Below, one piece after another: positions 1-9,149 of a stretch of DNA of 61,496 nt; positions within the stretch are counted from its first letter, which is position 1, and each line of letters opens with the position of its first letter. The stretch comes from Actinomycetes bacterium (GTDB taxonomy: Bacteria; Actinomycetota; Actinomycetes; Actinomycetales; Cellulomonadaceae). The stretch lies in the NCBI GenBank assembly GCA_023432565.1, contig JAEYUL010000043.1, positions 1 to 61,496 on the forward strand, given 5' to 3'. Made by a program: the position numbers and the translations under genes. The notes beneath the pieces were generated by a model. It was not told where the DNA came from. It worked only from the letters and a program-made list of their open reading frames with translations, and searched no databases.

Positions 1-20
1 CCGGTCGGGAGGGCGACCGG
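1..20. terminator. Hairpin at window edge, likely terminator of an upstream gene
   Basis: A perfect inverted repeat has 7-base arms CCGGTCG and CGACCGG around a 6-base loop. It lies before the first gene with no T-tract after it, as is common in high-GC actinobacteria. It probably ends a gene lying outside the window. Confidence 0.4.
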
Positions 21-94
21 CCGCCGCGCGGTGATCCGGGGACCCGGGGACGCGTGCGGCGGCGCGCAGGGGGCGCCGCGGCTCGTGAGGCAGG

Positions 95-1111
95 ATGACG
101 AGGGTGCCCGACCACACGACCGACCCGGCCGCGCCCCCCGCCCCGACGCTGCTCGCGCGAGCGCGGACCTGGGTCGACCCGCTCGTCGTCATGATCGTCG
201 CGGTCCTCGTCCTCGGGCTGCTGCTCCCGGCGAGCGGCGGGTTCGCCGCCTTCCTCGAGGTCGTGCGCACCGGCGCGATCGTCCTGCTGTTCTTCCTCTA
301 CGGCGCGCGCATGCCGACGCACGAGGTGGTGCGGGGGCTGCGGAACTGGAAGCTGCAGGGCTCGATGCTCGCCGCGACCTACGTCGCGTTCCCGGCCCTC
401 GGGCTCGCGGCCCAGCTCGTGCCCGACTCCGTCCTGGCGCCCGAGCTGCAGACGGGTCTGCTGTACCTGTCCGTGCTGCCGTCGACCGTCCAGTCGTCGA
501 TCGTCTTCACGTCGCTCGCGCGCGGGAACGTCGCGGGCGCGATCACCGGGGCGACGATCTCCAACGTGCTCGGCGTGGTGCTGACCCCCCTGCTGTGCGC
601 GGTCCTGCTGGGCGCGACGGCGGGCGGTCCGCACGCCGGCGCCGTGCGCGACGTCCTGCTGCAGATCCTGCTCCCGTTCGTGGTGGGGCAGGTGACCGAG
701 CGGTGGCTCGGGCGGTGGCTGCGGGCCCACTCGGCGCTCACCCGCGTGTCCGACCGGCTCGTCATCCTGCTCGTGGCCTACACCTCGGTCAGCGAGGCGC
801 AGACCACCGGTGCGTGGGACCACGTCACCGTGGCCGCGCTCGCGGCGCTGGTCGCCGTGTGCGTCGCGCTGCTGGCCGCGATGCTCGGCCTGACGTGGTG
901 GAGCGGCGGCCGGATCGGCCTGGACCGGCCGGACCGCATCGCGCTGCTCATGTGCGGCTCGAAGAAGAGCCTGGCGACCGGGCTGCCGATGGCCGCCGTG
1001 CTGTTCACGCCCGTGGTGGCGGCGAGCGTCGCGCTGCCGGTCATCGTGTTCCACCAGATCCAGCTCGCGACCTGCGCCGTGCTGGCCCGCAGGCTGGGCG
1101 CCGTCAGGTAG
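95..1111 (+). CDS. Bile acid:sodium symporter-like membrane carrier
   Basis: The 338-residue protein is almost entirely hydrophobic helices after a short Pro/Ala-rich N-terminus, with about nine or ten predicted membrane segments. The stretch LPSTVQSSIVFTSLARGN (residues about 128-145) is the signature core of the SBF-like (YfeH/PF13593) branch of the bile acid:sodium symporter family, and the later CGSKKS segment fits the same family. Family members move organic anions with sodium across the cytoplasmic membrane, but the substrate here is unknown. The ATG start follows GAGG by about six bases. The next gene begins 91 bases downstream in the same direction. Confidence 0.85.
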   Translation: MTRVPDHTTDPAAPPAPTLLARARTWVDPLVVMIVAVLVLGLLLPASGGFAAFLEVVRTGAIVLLFFLYGARMPTHEVVRGLRNWKLQGSMLAATYVAFPALGLAAQLVPDSVLAPELQTGLLYLSVLPSTVQSSIVFTSLARGNVAGAITGATISNVLGVVLTPLLCAVLLGATAGGPHAGAVRDVLLQILLPFVVGQVTERWLGRWLRAHSALTRVSDRLVILLVAYTSVSEAQTTGAWDHVTVAALAALVAVCVALLAAMLGLTWWSGGRIGLDRPDRIALLMCGSKKSLATGLPMAAVLFTPVVAASVALPVIVFHQIQLATCAVLARRLGAVR

Positions 1112-1202
1112 CGTGCGGCCTGGTCACCGCCACGTCCGGCCTGTCCGCGGGACCGCCGCAGCCGAACCGCGCCCGCACGCGCGATCGCACCGAGGGAGCA
1201 CC

Positions 1203-2699
1203 GTGATCCAGCCGAGGATCGTCCCCCTTCCGTCACGCTGTGACGTCCGGGAGGGAGCGCCCTTCGTCGTCGGTGAGACCACGACCGTCGTCGTCGACGC
1301 GCGCCCCGAGATGATCGCCCACGGCGTGCTGGCGGCGGACCTGCTGGGCCGCCTCACCGGCCAGGCGATCGAGGTCCGCTTCAGCGACGACTCGCGAGGT
1401 GCCCGTGACGTCATCCGGCTGCGGATGGCCGCTGCGGACCCGGACCTGCTCGAAGGTGACGAGGCCTACCGGCTCGTCGTGACTCCCCAGCGGGTCGAGG
1501 CCGTCGCGCGCTCGACGGAAGGGCTCACGCACGCGGTCGCCACCCTGCGCCAGCTCCTGCAGCAGAACCCTGACGGCTCGTGGCGGGCCCCCGGCGTGCA
1601 CGTCGAGGACGCCCCGAGGTTCGCCTGGCGCGGCCTGTCCGTGGACGTGGCGCGGCACTTCCTGCCGCTCGACACGCTCAAGGTCGTCGTCGGGGTCATG
1701 GCGCACTACAAGCTCAACATGCTGCACCTGCACCTGACCGACGACCAGGGCTGGCGTCTGCACGTCCCGTCGCGCCCGCACCTGGTGCGCAAGTCCTCGG
1801 GCACGTCCGTCGGGGGCGACCCGGGCGGCTACTACACCCCCAGCGACTTCTCCGAGCTCGTGCAGTACGCCGCGATGCGTGGCATCACCGTGGTGCCCGA
1901 GATCGACGTCCCCGGGCACGTCAACGCCGCGACGCACGCGTACGGCGAGCTCACGCCCGACGGCGTGCCGACCGAGGTGTACACCGGTATCGACGTCGGC
2001 TTCTCACGCCTGTACGCGGACCTGCCCGCGACGAGCGAGTTCCTGCGTGACGTGTTCACGGACGTCGCGGAGCTGACCCGCGGCCCGTACGTGCACATCG
2101 GCGGCGACGAGGTCCTGACGATGGAGCCCGACGAGTACGCGCGGCTCGTCGCGCAGGCCGCAGCCGCGGTGCGGGCGTCCGGCAAGCAGGTCGTCGGCTG
2201 GCAGGAGATCGCCACGACGCCGCTCGAGCGCGGGACCGTCGTGCAGTACTGGGACACGCGCGTCGACCCCGCGCCGTTCGTCGCGGCGGCGCGCGCCGGG
2301 GCCAAGCTCCTCATGTCGCCCGGGTCCAAGGCGTACCTCGACATGAAGTACGACGCCACCACCGAGCTGGGCCTGGACTGGGCCGGGCACATCGAGCTGC
2401 GCGACGCCTACGAGTGGGAGCCGACCGCGCTCATCGACGGCGTGCCCGCCGAGGCGGTGATCGGCGTCGAGGCGGCCGTGTGGACGGAGACGATCCGCGA
2501 CCTCGACGCGCTCACCAGCATGCTGCTGCCACGGCTCGCGGCGGTCGCCGAGGTCGCGTGGACGTCGCCCGAGCGGCGGTCGTGGGACGAGTTCCGCACG
2601 CGCGTGGCGCACCACAGCGAGCTCTGGAACCGCATCGGCCTGCGCTGGTACGCGAGCCCTCAGGTCGACTGGACGTCGCCGCCCGCGGCTCGGGTCTGA
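1203..2699 (+). CDS. Beta-N-acetylhexosaminidase, GH20
   Basis: This 498-residue protein fits a family 20 glycoside hydrolase that releases terminal N-acetylglucosamine or N-acetylgalactosamine from chitin oligomers or glycans by substrate-assisted catalysis. The N-terminal part resembles the GH20b domain. The catalytic barrel carries HLHLTDDQGWR and then HIGGDE, whose Asp302-Glu303 is the expected catalytic pair. No signal peptide is obvious, so it may be cytoplasmic or exported by another route. The GTG start at 1203 was chosen because AGGGAG lies five bases upstream and family similarity begins right after it; longer in-frame extensions look non-native. The gene is convergent with the mannosyltransferase. 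Confidence 0.9.
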   Translation: MIQPRIVPLPSRCDVREGAPFVVGETTTVVVDARPEMIAHGVLAADLLGRLTGQAIEVRFSDDSRGARDVIRLRMAAADPDLLEGDEAYRLVVTPQRVEAVARSTEGLTHAVATLRQLLQQNPDGSWRAPGVHVEDAPRFAWRGLSVDVARHFLPLDTLKVVVGVMAHYKLNMLHLHLTDDQGWRLHVPSRPHLVRKSSGTSVGGDPGGYYTPSDFSELVQYAAMRGITVVPEIDVPGHVNAATHAYGELTPDGVPTEVYTGIDVGFSRLYADLPATSEFLRDVFTDVAELTRGPYVHIGGDEVLTMEPDEYARLVAQAAAAVRASGKQVVGWQEIATTPLERGTVVQYWDTRVDPAPFVAAARAGAKLLMSPGSKAYLDMKYDATTELGLDWAGHIELRDAYEWEPTALIDGVPAEAVIGVEAAVWTETIRDLDALTSMLLPRLAAVAEVAWTSPERRSWDEFRTRVAHHSELWNRIGLRWYASPQVDWTSPPAARV

Positions 2700-2705
2700 C
2701 CGCTC

Positions 2706-2743
2706 GCGCCACCGCCCGCGGCCGGGCGGGACGTCCGTGGCGC
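2706..2743. terminator. Bidirectional hairpin between convergent genes
   Basis: Outer arms GCGCCAC and GTGGCGC (7 bases, perfect) enclose an inner hairpin CGCCCG-CGGC-CGGGCG. The structure fills the 43-base gap between the hexosaminidase and mannosyltransferase stop codons and its last base touches the mannosyltransferase stop, so it could end transcription from both sides. Confidence 0.55.
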
Positions 2744-4785
2744 TACACCCACTGGCGCATCCAGATGTGCTGGTGCCAGAACTCGTACGGCACCACCCAG
2801 CCCGCCCAGATCGGGTAGAAGTACAGCCCCACGGCCACGACGAGTCCGACGAACACGCCGACGCCGATGATCGCGCCGCGTCGTTCTCGCGACGGCAGCG
2901 TCGGTGGGCCGACGATCAACGTGAGCACGTACACGAGCGTCAGCACCACCCACGGCGTGAACGCGATCGCGTAGAAGTCGAAGATCGTGCGCTTCGCGAA
3001 CGCGAACCACGGCACCCAGCCCGCGAGCAGGCCGGACAGCACCGCGCCGGCGACCCAGTCGCGGTACCGGACCAGCCAGTACAGGGCGACCAGGATCGCG
3101 GCGGCCCCCGCCCACCACAGGATCGGGTTGCCGACCGCGAGGATCGCCTGCGCGCAGTGGTCGGCGCCGCACGCCTGCTGCGCCTGCGGGCCCGTCAGGT
3201 TCGAGACGTCGCCCCAGTAGAACGACGTCGGCCGCCACTGCACGATCCAGCCGAGCGGGTGCGCCTCGTACGTGTGGGGCGAGTCGAGGTCCTTGTGGAA
3301 GATCCACATCTGCCGGTGGAACTCGACGAGCGAGCGCAGCGGCCCGGGCAGGAACGTCAGACCCTCACCGGGGTGGTCGTCCGCCCACGTGCGGCCGTAC
3401 GACTGCGAGTGCGTGAACCACGACCACCAGGTCCCGACGTAGACGAGCAGCGCCGAGCCGACCATGACGACCGCCGCGACCACGGCGTCCTTGACGAGGG
3501 CCGCGACGGGCCACATCCGCACGCCCACCGCGCGCCGCGCCGTGGCGTCCCACAGCACGGTGAGCAGGCCGAACACCGCGAGGAAGTACAGGCCCGACCA
3601 CTTGGTGCCGATCGCCAGCCCGAGCAGGACCCCCGCGACGAGCCGCCACCAGCGCATGCCCAGCCACGGCCCGAAGGCGAGCTCGCCGCCCGCCGCGAGG
3701 ACGTCCGCGGTGCGTTCCGCGAGACGACGCCGTGCCTGCTCGCGGTCGAGCAGGAGCGCGCCGAACGCCGCGAGCGCGAAGAACATGAGGAACGGGTCCA
3801 GCAGCGAGGTGCGTGACATCACGATCGCGAGACCGTCGAGCGCCAGGAAGGCGCCCGCGACCACGCCCCACGCCGTCGAGGCGAACAGGCGACGTGCGAT
3901 GCGGACCATGAGCAGCACGCTCAGCGTGCCGACCACGGCGACCGCGAGCCGCCAGGAGAGCGACGACTCCAGGCCGCCGCCGAGCTTCATCCCCAGCCCG
4001 ATCAGCCACTTGCCGACCTGCGGGTGCACGAAGTACTCGGCCTTGGTGCCGAGCATCGAGTCGTCGCCCGCCTCGAAGCCAGGATTCGGGTTCTCACCCC
4101 AGTCCGCCTCGTAGCCCCGGGTCACGAGCGACCAGCCCTGCTTGACGTAGTACGTCTCGTCGAACACGAGCGCGTGCGGGGAGCGCAGGTTCCAGAACCG
4201 CAGCACGCCGGCGATCGCGGTGATGCCGAGGGTCCACGCCCAGCCGACGACCCGGTTGCGGCGCGTGGCGTCGAGCGCGAGCGTCGCACGGCCCAGCAGC
4301 CGCTCGAGCAGCTCGTCCTTGCCGGGCGGGCCGACTGGTGCGGCCGGTCCGGCGTCCGGGTCGGCGAGCGCCGTCGCCGTGGGCCGGCCCGGCCCGCTGT
4401 CAGGGGCCCCGTCCGGGTCCACCGCCTGGCCGTCGTCCTGGCGGCCCGTCTCGACCGGTGCACCGCTGACGGACCCGGCGGGGGCTACGACGTGCTCGTC
4501 CGGGTACCGGCCGTGCGCGTCAGGACGGTGCTCAGACGGGCGGTGCTCGTCGGGGCGGTGCTCGTCGGGACGCTGCTCGTCGGGACGTCGCTCGTCGGGA
4601 CGTCGCTCGTCGGGACGGCGCCGCACGTCGGGAACGCCGTGCTCGTCCGGCCGGGTCCCGCCGGCCGGGGCGCCCGGCACCGCCCACGCGGGCTCGGGCG
4701 GGCGCGGTGCGCCCGCGGGACGCCCGTCCCCGGGGTCGCGAGGGTCGGGCTCGACGGCTTCGTCATGCGGCTGCGACACGCGCAC
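2743..4785 (-). CDS. Dolichyl-phosphate-mannose-type protein mannosyltransferase, GT39
   Basis: The 680-residue protein is a polytopic membrane enzyme of the PMT family, which in actinobacteria moves mannose from a polyprenyl-phosphate carrier to Ser/Thr of exported proteins. The family's catalytic Asp-Glu motif is present as FDETYY (Asp209-Glu210), followed by HPQVGKWLI, and about ten membrane segments follow. The first 160 residues are a hydrophilic, cytosolic-looking tail with a pentapeptide repeat at residues 55-98. The start is GTG at 4785, with a second in-frame GTG at 4779. Its position next to divergent rsmI is a common actinobacterial arrangement. Gene symbol withheld although the family assignment is firm. 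Confidence 0.92.
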   Translation of the reverse strand: MRVSQPHDEAVEPDPRDPGDGRPAGAPRPPEPAWAVPGAPAGGTRPDEHGVPDVRRRPDERRPDERRPDEQRPDEHRPDEHRPSEHRPDAHGRYPDEHVVAPAGSVSGAPVETGRQDDGQAVDPDGAPDSGPGRPTATALADPDAGPAAPVGPPGKDELLERLLGRATLALDATRRNRVVGWAWTLGITAIAGVLRFWNLRSPHALVFDETYYVKQGWSLVTRGYEADWGENPNPGFEAGDDSMLGTKAEYFVHPQVGKWLIGLGMKLGGGLESSLSWRLAVAVVGTLSVLLMVRIARRLFASTAWGVVAGAFLALDGLAIVMSRTSLLDPFLMFFALAAFGALLLDREQARRRLAERTADVLAAGGELAFGPWLGMRWWRLVAGVLLGLAIGTKWSGLYFLAVFGLLTVLWDATARRAVGVRMWPVAALVKDAVVAAVVMVGSALLVYVGTWWSWFTHSQSYGRTWADDHPGEGLTFLPGPLRSLVEFHRQMWIFHKDLDSPHTYEAHPLGWIVQWRPTSFYWGDVSNLTGPQAQQACGADHCAQAILAVGNPILWWAGAAAILVALYWLVRYRDWVAGAVLSGLLAGWVPWFAFAKRTIFDFYAIAFTPWVVLTLVYVLTLIVGPPTLPSRERRGAIIGVGVFVGLVVAVGLYFYPIWAGWVVPYEFWHQHIWMRQWV
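4492..4622 (-). repeat. Pentapeptide-coding tandem repeat (RPDE-type)
   Basis: Residues 55-98 of the mannosyltransferase are about eight imperfect copies of a 15-base unit coding for RRPDE, QRPDE, HRPDE, HRPSE and similar. The repeat keeps the reading frame and falls in the cytosolic tail, so it probably varies in copy number between strains. Confidence 0.75.
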
Positions 4786-4964
4786 ATGCTACGGGCGCGA
4801 CCAGTTCCTGGGGACTTGTCCGCTCCCTGCGTCCTGCGTCCCGGGTAGCGCCCCGCTGCGGGGCGCTGCGCCGACGTCGGCGCTCCCGGCCCCGCCGCGG
4901 ACGCCGTCCGGGGTGAGCCGGGAGCACGTCCGCAGCACGGGGGCGTCGATGGCAGGCTGAGCGC

Positions 4965-5825
4965 ATGGACGCCTCGACCGGTCGGCTCGTGCTCGCCGCG
5001 ACCCCCATCGGCAACGTCGACGACGCGTCGGTGCGGCTGCGCGAGCTGCTGGCGACCGCCGACGTCGTCGCCGCCGAGGACACGAGGCGGCTGCGGGCGC
5101 TCGTCGGCCGGCTCGGCGTCGAGGTGCGCGGGAGGGTCGTCTCCTACCACGAGCACAACGAGGCGGAGCGGGCGGCCGACCTGCTCGACGTCGTCGCGGG
5201 CGGCGGCACGGTCGTCGTCGTCACGGACGCCGGCATGCCCGCGGTGTCCGACCCGGGCTTCCGCGTCGTCACCGCCGCGGTGCAGGCGGGCCTGCCCGTC
5301 ACGGCCGCGCCCGGCCCGAGCGCCGTGCTCACCGCGCTCGCGCTGTCCGGCCTGCCGACGGACCGGTTCTGCTTCGAGGGCTTCGCGCCCCGCAAGCCGG
5401 GGGAGCGGGCGAGGGCGCTCGCGGCGTTGGCCGACGAGCGCCGCACGATGGTGTTCTTCGAGGCCCCGCACCGTGTCGGCACGCTGCTGGCCGCGATGGT
5501 CGAGTCGTTCGGCCCGGACCGGCCCGCGGCCGTGTGCCGTGAGCTGACCAAGACCTACGAGGAGGTCCGGCGAGGCACGCTCGCCGAGCTCGCGCAGTGG
5601 GCCACCGGGGAGGTGCGCGGCGAGATCGTGGTCGTCGTGGGCGGCGCGCAGCGGCCCGCGGGCGGCGGCGACCTCACGGCCCTCGTGGCCGAGGTGCGGG
5701 CGCGCGTCGACGCCGGTGAGCGCCTCAAGGACGCCGCCCGTGCCGTGGCCGCGGCCGCAGGCGTCCCCACCCGGACGCTCTACGAGGCGGCGTTGCCGTC
5801 CGCCGGTGCCCGCACGACGTCCTGA
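4965..5825 (+). CDS. rsmI: 16S rRNA (cytidine(1402)-2'-O)-methyltransferase
   Basis: The 286-residue protein matches RsmI in length and motifs: LAATPIGN at the N-terminus, AAEDTRR, SYHEHNE, and VTDAGMPAVSDPG for S-adenosylmethionine binding, then GPSAVLTAL. RsmI 2'-O-methylates C1402 in the decoding centre of 16S rRNA, and the C-terminal helical tail fits the family. The ATG is preceded by CAGGCT and six bases, which would suit a leaderless transcript. It is divergent from the mannosyltransferase gene. Confidence 0.95.
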   Translation: MDASTGRLVLAATPIGNVDDASVRLRELLATADVVAAEDTRRLRALVGRLGVEVRGRVVSYHEHNEAERAADLLDVVAGGGTVVVVTDAGMPAVSDPGFRVVTAAVQAGLPVTAAPGPSAVLTALALSGLPTDRFCFEGFAPRKPGERARALAALADERRTMVFFEAPHRVGTLLAAMVESFGPDRPAAVCRELTKTYEEVRRGTLAELAQWATGEVRGEIVVVVGGAQRPAGGGDLTALVAEVRARVDAGERLKDAARAVAAAAGVPTRTLYEAALPSAGARTTS

Positions 5826-5985
5826 CCTGCTCTCCGGCGCTCCCGCGAAGCCTCACCCGAGCGTGCCCGGCGTGCGCACCGCGGCGCTCCCCGAGCCGGC
5901 CGCAGACCCGCACGACGGTGTGGTGCTGCGGGTGACGGCGTGCGAAGGTGGCCTCGACCGGGATGGACGCGAGTCGGGAGGCGTG

Positions 5986-6585
5986 ATGAGCCAGCGGCGC
6001 CGGGCGTTGCTCGTCGTGGACGTGCAGCCGACGTTCTGCGAGGGCGGTGCGCTGCCGGTCGCGGGCGGCAACGACGTGGCCGAGGCGATCGCGCGGTACG
6101 CGGCCGCGCGGCGCGACAGGTACGACCTCGTCGTGACGACGCAGGACTGGCACATCGAGCCCGGTGCGCACTTCTCCGACGAGCCCGACTTCGTCGACAG
6201 CTGGCCGCCGCACGGCGTCGCCGGCACCGCCGAGGCCGAGCTGCACCCGGCCCTGTCCGAGCTCGGGCCGGACGCGAGCGTGCGCAAGGGGCAGTACGCC
6301 GCCGCCTACTCGGGGTTCGAGGGTGTCGACGGCCAGGGGCGGCCGCTCGCGGCGATCCTGCGCGAGGAGCAGGTCACCGACGTGGACGTCGTGGGCATCG
6401 CGGAGTCCCACTGCGTGCGGGCGACCGCGCTCGACGCGCAGGCCCAGGGGCTGCGCACGCGGGTCCTGACCGACCTGACCGTGCCGGTCAGCCCGGAGCT
6501 CGGCGCGCAGGCGCGTGAGGCCATGCGCGCGGCCGGGGTGGCCCTCGTCGACAGCGGCGCGGCGTTCGACGAGCTCGTCGGCTGA
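5986..6585 (+). CDS. pncA: Nicotinamidase
   Basis: A 199-residue isochorismatase-fold hydrolase that converts nicotinamide to nicotinate for NAD salvage. The expected catalytic triad is visible as Asp12 (VVDVQ), Lys101 (RKGQY) and Cys143 (ESHCVRAT), and the metal ligands are Asp54, His56 (QDWH) and His62. The ATG at 5986 follows GGGAGG by four bases; a GTG one codon earlier is an alternative. It is followed five bases later by the sugar dehydrogenase gene, so the two are likely cotranscribed. Confidence 0.92.
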   Translation: MSQRRRALLVVDVQPTFCEGGALPVAGGNDVAEAIARYAAARRDRYDLVVTTQDWHIEPGAHFSDEPDFVDSWPPHGVAGTAEAELHPALSELGPDASVRKGQYAAAYSGFEGVDGQGRPLAAILREEQVTDVDVVGIAESHCVRATALDAQAQGLRTRVLTDLTVPVSPELGAQAREAMRAAGVALVDSGAAFDELVG

Positions 6586-6590
6586 GGCCC

Positions 6591-7844
6591 GTGGTGCGGC
6601 CCTCGTCGGACCGCTCGCTGCGGCGCGGACCGCGGTTCGCAGGTCCGCCGAGCACGGCCGCGGCCGCGCTCACCACCGGCGTGCTCACGGCAGGGGTGCT
6701 GGTGGGGCTCCTGGCCGGATGCACCGCGGGGACGACGAGCGACGGCGCGAGCGCCGACGGGTTCGCGACCAGCCCGTCGGGCGGCGTCGCCCTGCCCGTT
6801 CCCTCGGGCGGCCCGTCGGGTCCGCCGACCGTCGACGTCTCGGTCAGCACCCTCGCGACCGGGCTCGACGTGCCGTGGGGCCTGGCGCCGCTGCGCGACG
6901 GCAGCGTCCTGGTCACGCTGCGGGACGCCGCCCGGCTCGTCGTCGTGACGCCGGACGGCGCGGTCCAGGGCGTCGACGGCCCGGGCGCGGACCAGCTCGA
7001 GGCGACCGTCGTGCCGCAGGGTGAGGGCGGGCTCCTGGGCGTCGCGGTCCTCGAGGAGTCCGGCGGCGGGCTCGACATCGCGCTGTACGCGACGACGGCC
7101 GACGACAACCGGGTGCTGCGCGGCACGTTGCGGGACGGGTCCCTGGGTGCGCTCCACGTCGTGCTCGCAGGGATCCCCGCGGCGCGCAACCACGACGGCG
7201 GGCGTCTGGCCGTCGGGCCGGACGGGTTCCTCTACGTGAGCACGGGCGACGCCGGCTCGGTGACGCGAGCGCAGGACCGCGCCGACCTCGGCGGCAAGAT
7301 CCTGCGGATCACGGCGGACGGCGAGCCCGCGCCGGGCAACCCGGACCCGTCCTCTCCGGTGTGGAGCCTCGGGCACCGCAACGTGCAGGGCCTGGGCTGG
7401 TCGGGCGACGGACGGATGTTCGCCTCGGAGTTCGGGCAGAACACGTACGACGAGGTCAACGTCATCCACCCCGGGGGGAACTACGGCTGGCCCGAGGTCG
7501 AGGGGACGGGCGGGTCCGACGCGGGGTTCGTCGACCCGGTGACCGTGTGGGCGACGTCGCAGGCCTCGCCGAGCGGGCTCGCGGTGACCGACGAGGGCGT
7601 GTACGTCGCGGGCCTGCGCGGGCAGCGGCTGTGGCGCCTTCCGCTGCTGCCCGCGGGCGCCGACGACGCAGCCGGCGTCGGCACGCCCCAGCCGCTGCTG
7701 GACGGTGAGCACGGGCGGCTGCGTGCGGTGGCGGTCGCCGCGGACGGCTCGCTGCTCGTCGCGACGAGCAACACCGACGGCCGCGGCGACCCGCGCGACG
7801 GCGACGACCGGATCCTGCGCGTCGAGGTCCGTGCGGCGCGCTGA
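6591..7844 (+). CDS. PQQ-dependent sugar dehydrogenase (YliI/GSDH-like) lipoprotein
   Basis: The 417-residue protein starts with a charged region, a hydrophobic helix and the lipobox LLAGC (Cys44), so it should be lipid-anchored outside the membrane. The rest fits the glucose/sorbosone dehydrogenase six-bladed propeller: GLDVPWGLA, EGGLLGVAV, NHDGGRLAVGPDG, LGGKILRI, SLGHRNVQGL and PGGNYGWPEVEG. Such enzymes oxidise aldose sugars with PQQ. Whether the organism makes PQQ cannot be judged here. The GTG start is five bases after pncA; a second GTG follows directly. Confidence 0.87.
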   Translation: MVRPSSDRSLRRGPRFAGPPSTAAAALTTGVLTAGVLVGLLAGCTAGTTSDGASADGFATSPSGGVALPVPSGGPSGPPTVDVSVSTLATGLDVPWGLAPLRDGSVLVTLRDAARLVVVTPDGAVQGVDGPGADQLEATVVPQGEGGLLGVAVLEESGGGLDIALYATTADDNRVLRGTLRDGSLGALHVVLAGIPAARNHDGGRLAVGPDGFLYVSTGDAGSVTRAQDRADLGGKILRITADGEPAPGNPDPSSPVWSLGHRNVQGLGWSGDGRMFASEFGQNTYDEVNVIHPGGNYGWPEVEGTGGSDAGFVDPVTVWATSQASPSGLAVTDEGVYVAGLRGQRLWRLPLLPAGADDAAGVGTPQPLLDGEHGRLRAVAVAADGSLLVATSNTDGRGDPRDGDDRILRVEVRAAR

Positions 7845-7928
7845 CCGCCGGTTGTCCACAACCCCTCGGCGGGGCCGCGCCGCCCGCCGCTACCGTCACG
7901 TCACCTTCCGGACGAGCAGGGGGAGCTG

Positions 7929-8234
7929 ATGGGCGGGTACGAGGTCGACACGGATCGGTGGCGCGAGCACGCGCGCCGGGTGGACCAGCACGGCGACGAC
8001 GTCGCGGGGATCGCGGTGCAGGCGCGCGCGATGGCCGGCCACCAGGAGGCGTACGGCCTCGTGCTCGCGCCGCTGGGCCTCCTGATGGCGGGGGTGCAGC
8101 AGGCCGAGGCCGCGGCGATCGAGGCGGTGTCGTTCGTGCTCGGCGTCAGCGCGGACGCCGTGCGTGCGGGCGCGCACGTGCGGGACGAGGTCGACGAGAT
8201 CGTCGGCGCGACGCTGCGCAGGGCGCTGCGATGA
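7929..8234 (+). CDS. EspC-like (DUF2580) type VII secretion target
   Basis: A 101-residue, mostly helical protein of the size of ESX/WXG100-related substrates. It begins with a tryptophan-bearing amphipathic helix (TDRWREHARRVD), contains the AYG motif typical of the EspC/DUF2580 family (residues about 42-44), and has a second long helix after a turn. These proteins are substrates of, or secreted with, type VII systems. An SD-like GGGGAG precedes the ATG. Its stop overlaps the next start by four bases, so the pair is translationally coupled. No secretion-machine genes lie in the window. Confidence 0.6.
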   Translation: MGGYEVDTDRWREHARRVDQHGDDVAGIAVQARAMAGHQEAYGLVLAPLGLLMAGVQQAEAAAIEAVSFVLGVSADAVRAGAHVRDEVDEIVGATLRRALR

Positions 8235-9148
8235 GCGCGCCGGTGGTGGTGCCGACCGCCGTGGCGGACACCGAGACGGCGTGGTCGGGATCCGGCGTCC
8301 TCGACGACCTCGTCGGCTGCGCGCAAGCGCTCGAGAGCGGCGCGTGGATCGACGCCGCCGTCTCCGGGCTGTCGCTCGGTGCGGGCGTGGTCGGTGCCGC
8401 GATCGACCCGGTCAGCGCGGCCGTCTCGTGGGGCGTGGGTTGGGTCCTCGACCACGTGTGGCCCCTGGACGAGATCCTCGACGGCTTCGCCGGGGACGCC
8501 GACACCGTGGCCGCGTACGGAGCGGCGTGGTCGGCCCTCGCTGCCCAGCTCGACGAGGTCGCCGGGCGGTACGGCGCGGACGTCGCGCGGGACACCGCAG
8601 GCATGCACGGCTCGGAGGTCTCGGCGTACCTGGCCGCGAGCGGTGCGGTCGCGGGCGCGGCGCACGTGTTCGCCCGCACCGCGCGGGCCGTCGGGGACGC
8701 GGTGGCGCTGTGCGCGAAGCTCGTGCGCGTGGTGCACGACCTGGTCCGTGACCTGATCGCGGCCATCGTGGGGGACGCCGTGGCCTCAGGCTCGCCGCTC
8801 GGGGCGTCGGTCCGCCTGGCCCGCCGGGTCGCGAACGCGGCGGCGCACGTCGCGCCCCTGGTCGACGGCATCGCGCGTACCGTGCGTGCGCTCCTGCAGC
8901 GGGCCGACGAGGTGCTCGACGCCCTGCTGCGCTCGCGGGCGGACCTGAGGGGCTACGCCGGCAGCATCGACACCGCGCGGTGGGCACCCACGACGGTGGA
9001 CAAGCTCGGGTACTTCGCGACGGCGGTCACACCCTTCGTCCCGCCGGAGCCGGCGCCGGCCCCTGCGCCGGCTCCGGCGGGCGTCGTGCCCCCGGGTGGT
9101 GGTGGCCGACGCCCGTCGTCGCCGAGCGGTCTGGCGGTGCCGCTCTAG
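8231..9148 (+). CDS. Type VII secretion-like effector/partner protein, helical, Pro-rich tail
   Basis: A 305-residue Ala-rich protein coupled to the EspC-like gene by an ATGA overlap. It contains amphipathic helices and a hydrophobic stretch around residues 40-75. The region at 85-150 resembles WXG100-like domains of large actinobacterial type VII substrates. The C-terminus (about 275-305) is a Pro/Ala/Gly linker that ends without a recognisable toxin domain. There is no signal peptide. The order short EspC-like protein then longer helical protein is typical of type VII substrate pairs. The exact function is unknown. Confidence 0.5.
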   Translation: MSAPVVVPTAVADTETAWSGSGVLDDLVGCAQALESGAWIDAAVSGLSLGAGVVGAAIDPVSAAVSWGVGWVLDHVWPLDEILDGFAGDADTVAAYGAAWSALAAQLDEVAGRYGADVARDTAGMHGSEVSAYLAASGAVAGAAHVFARTARAVGDAVALCAKLVRVVHDLVRDLIAAIVGDAVASGSPLGASVRLARRVANAAAHVAPLVDGIARTVRALLQRADEVLDALLRSRADLRGYAGSIDTARWAPTTVDKLGYFATAVTPFVPPEPAPAPAPAPAGVVPPGGGGRRPSSPSGLAVPL

Positions 9149-9149
9149 G

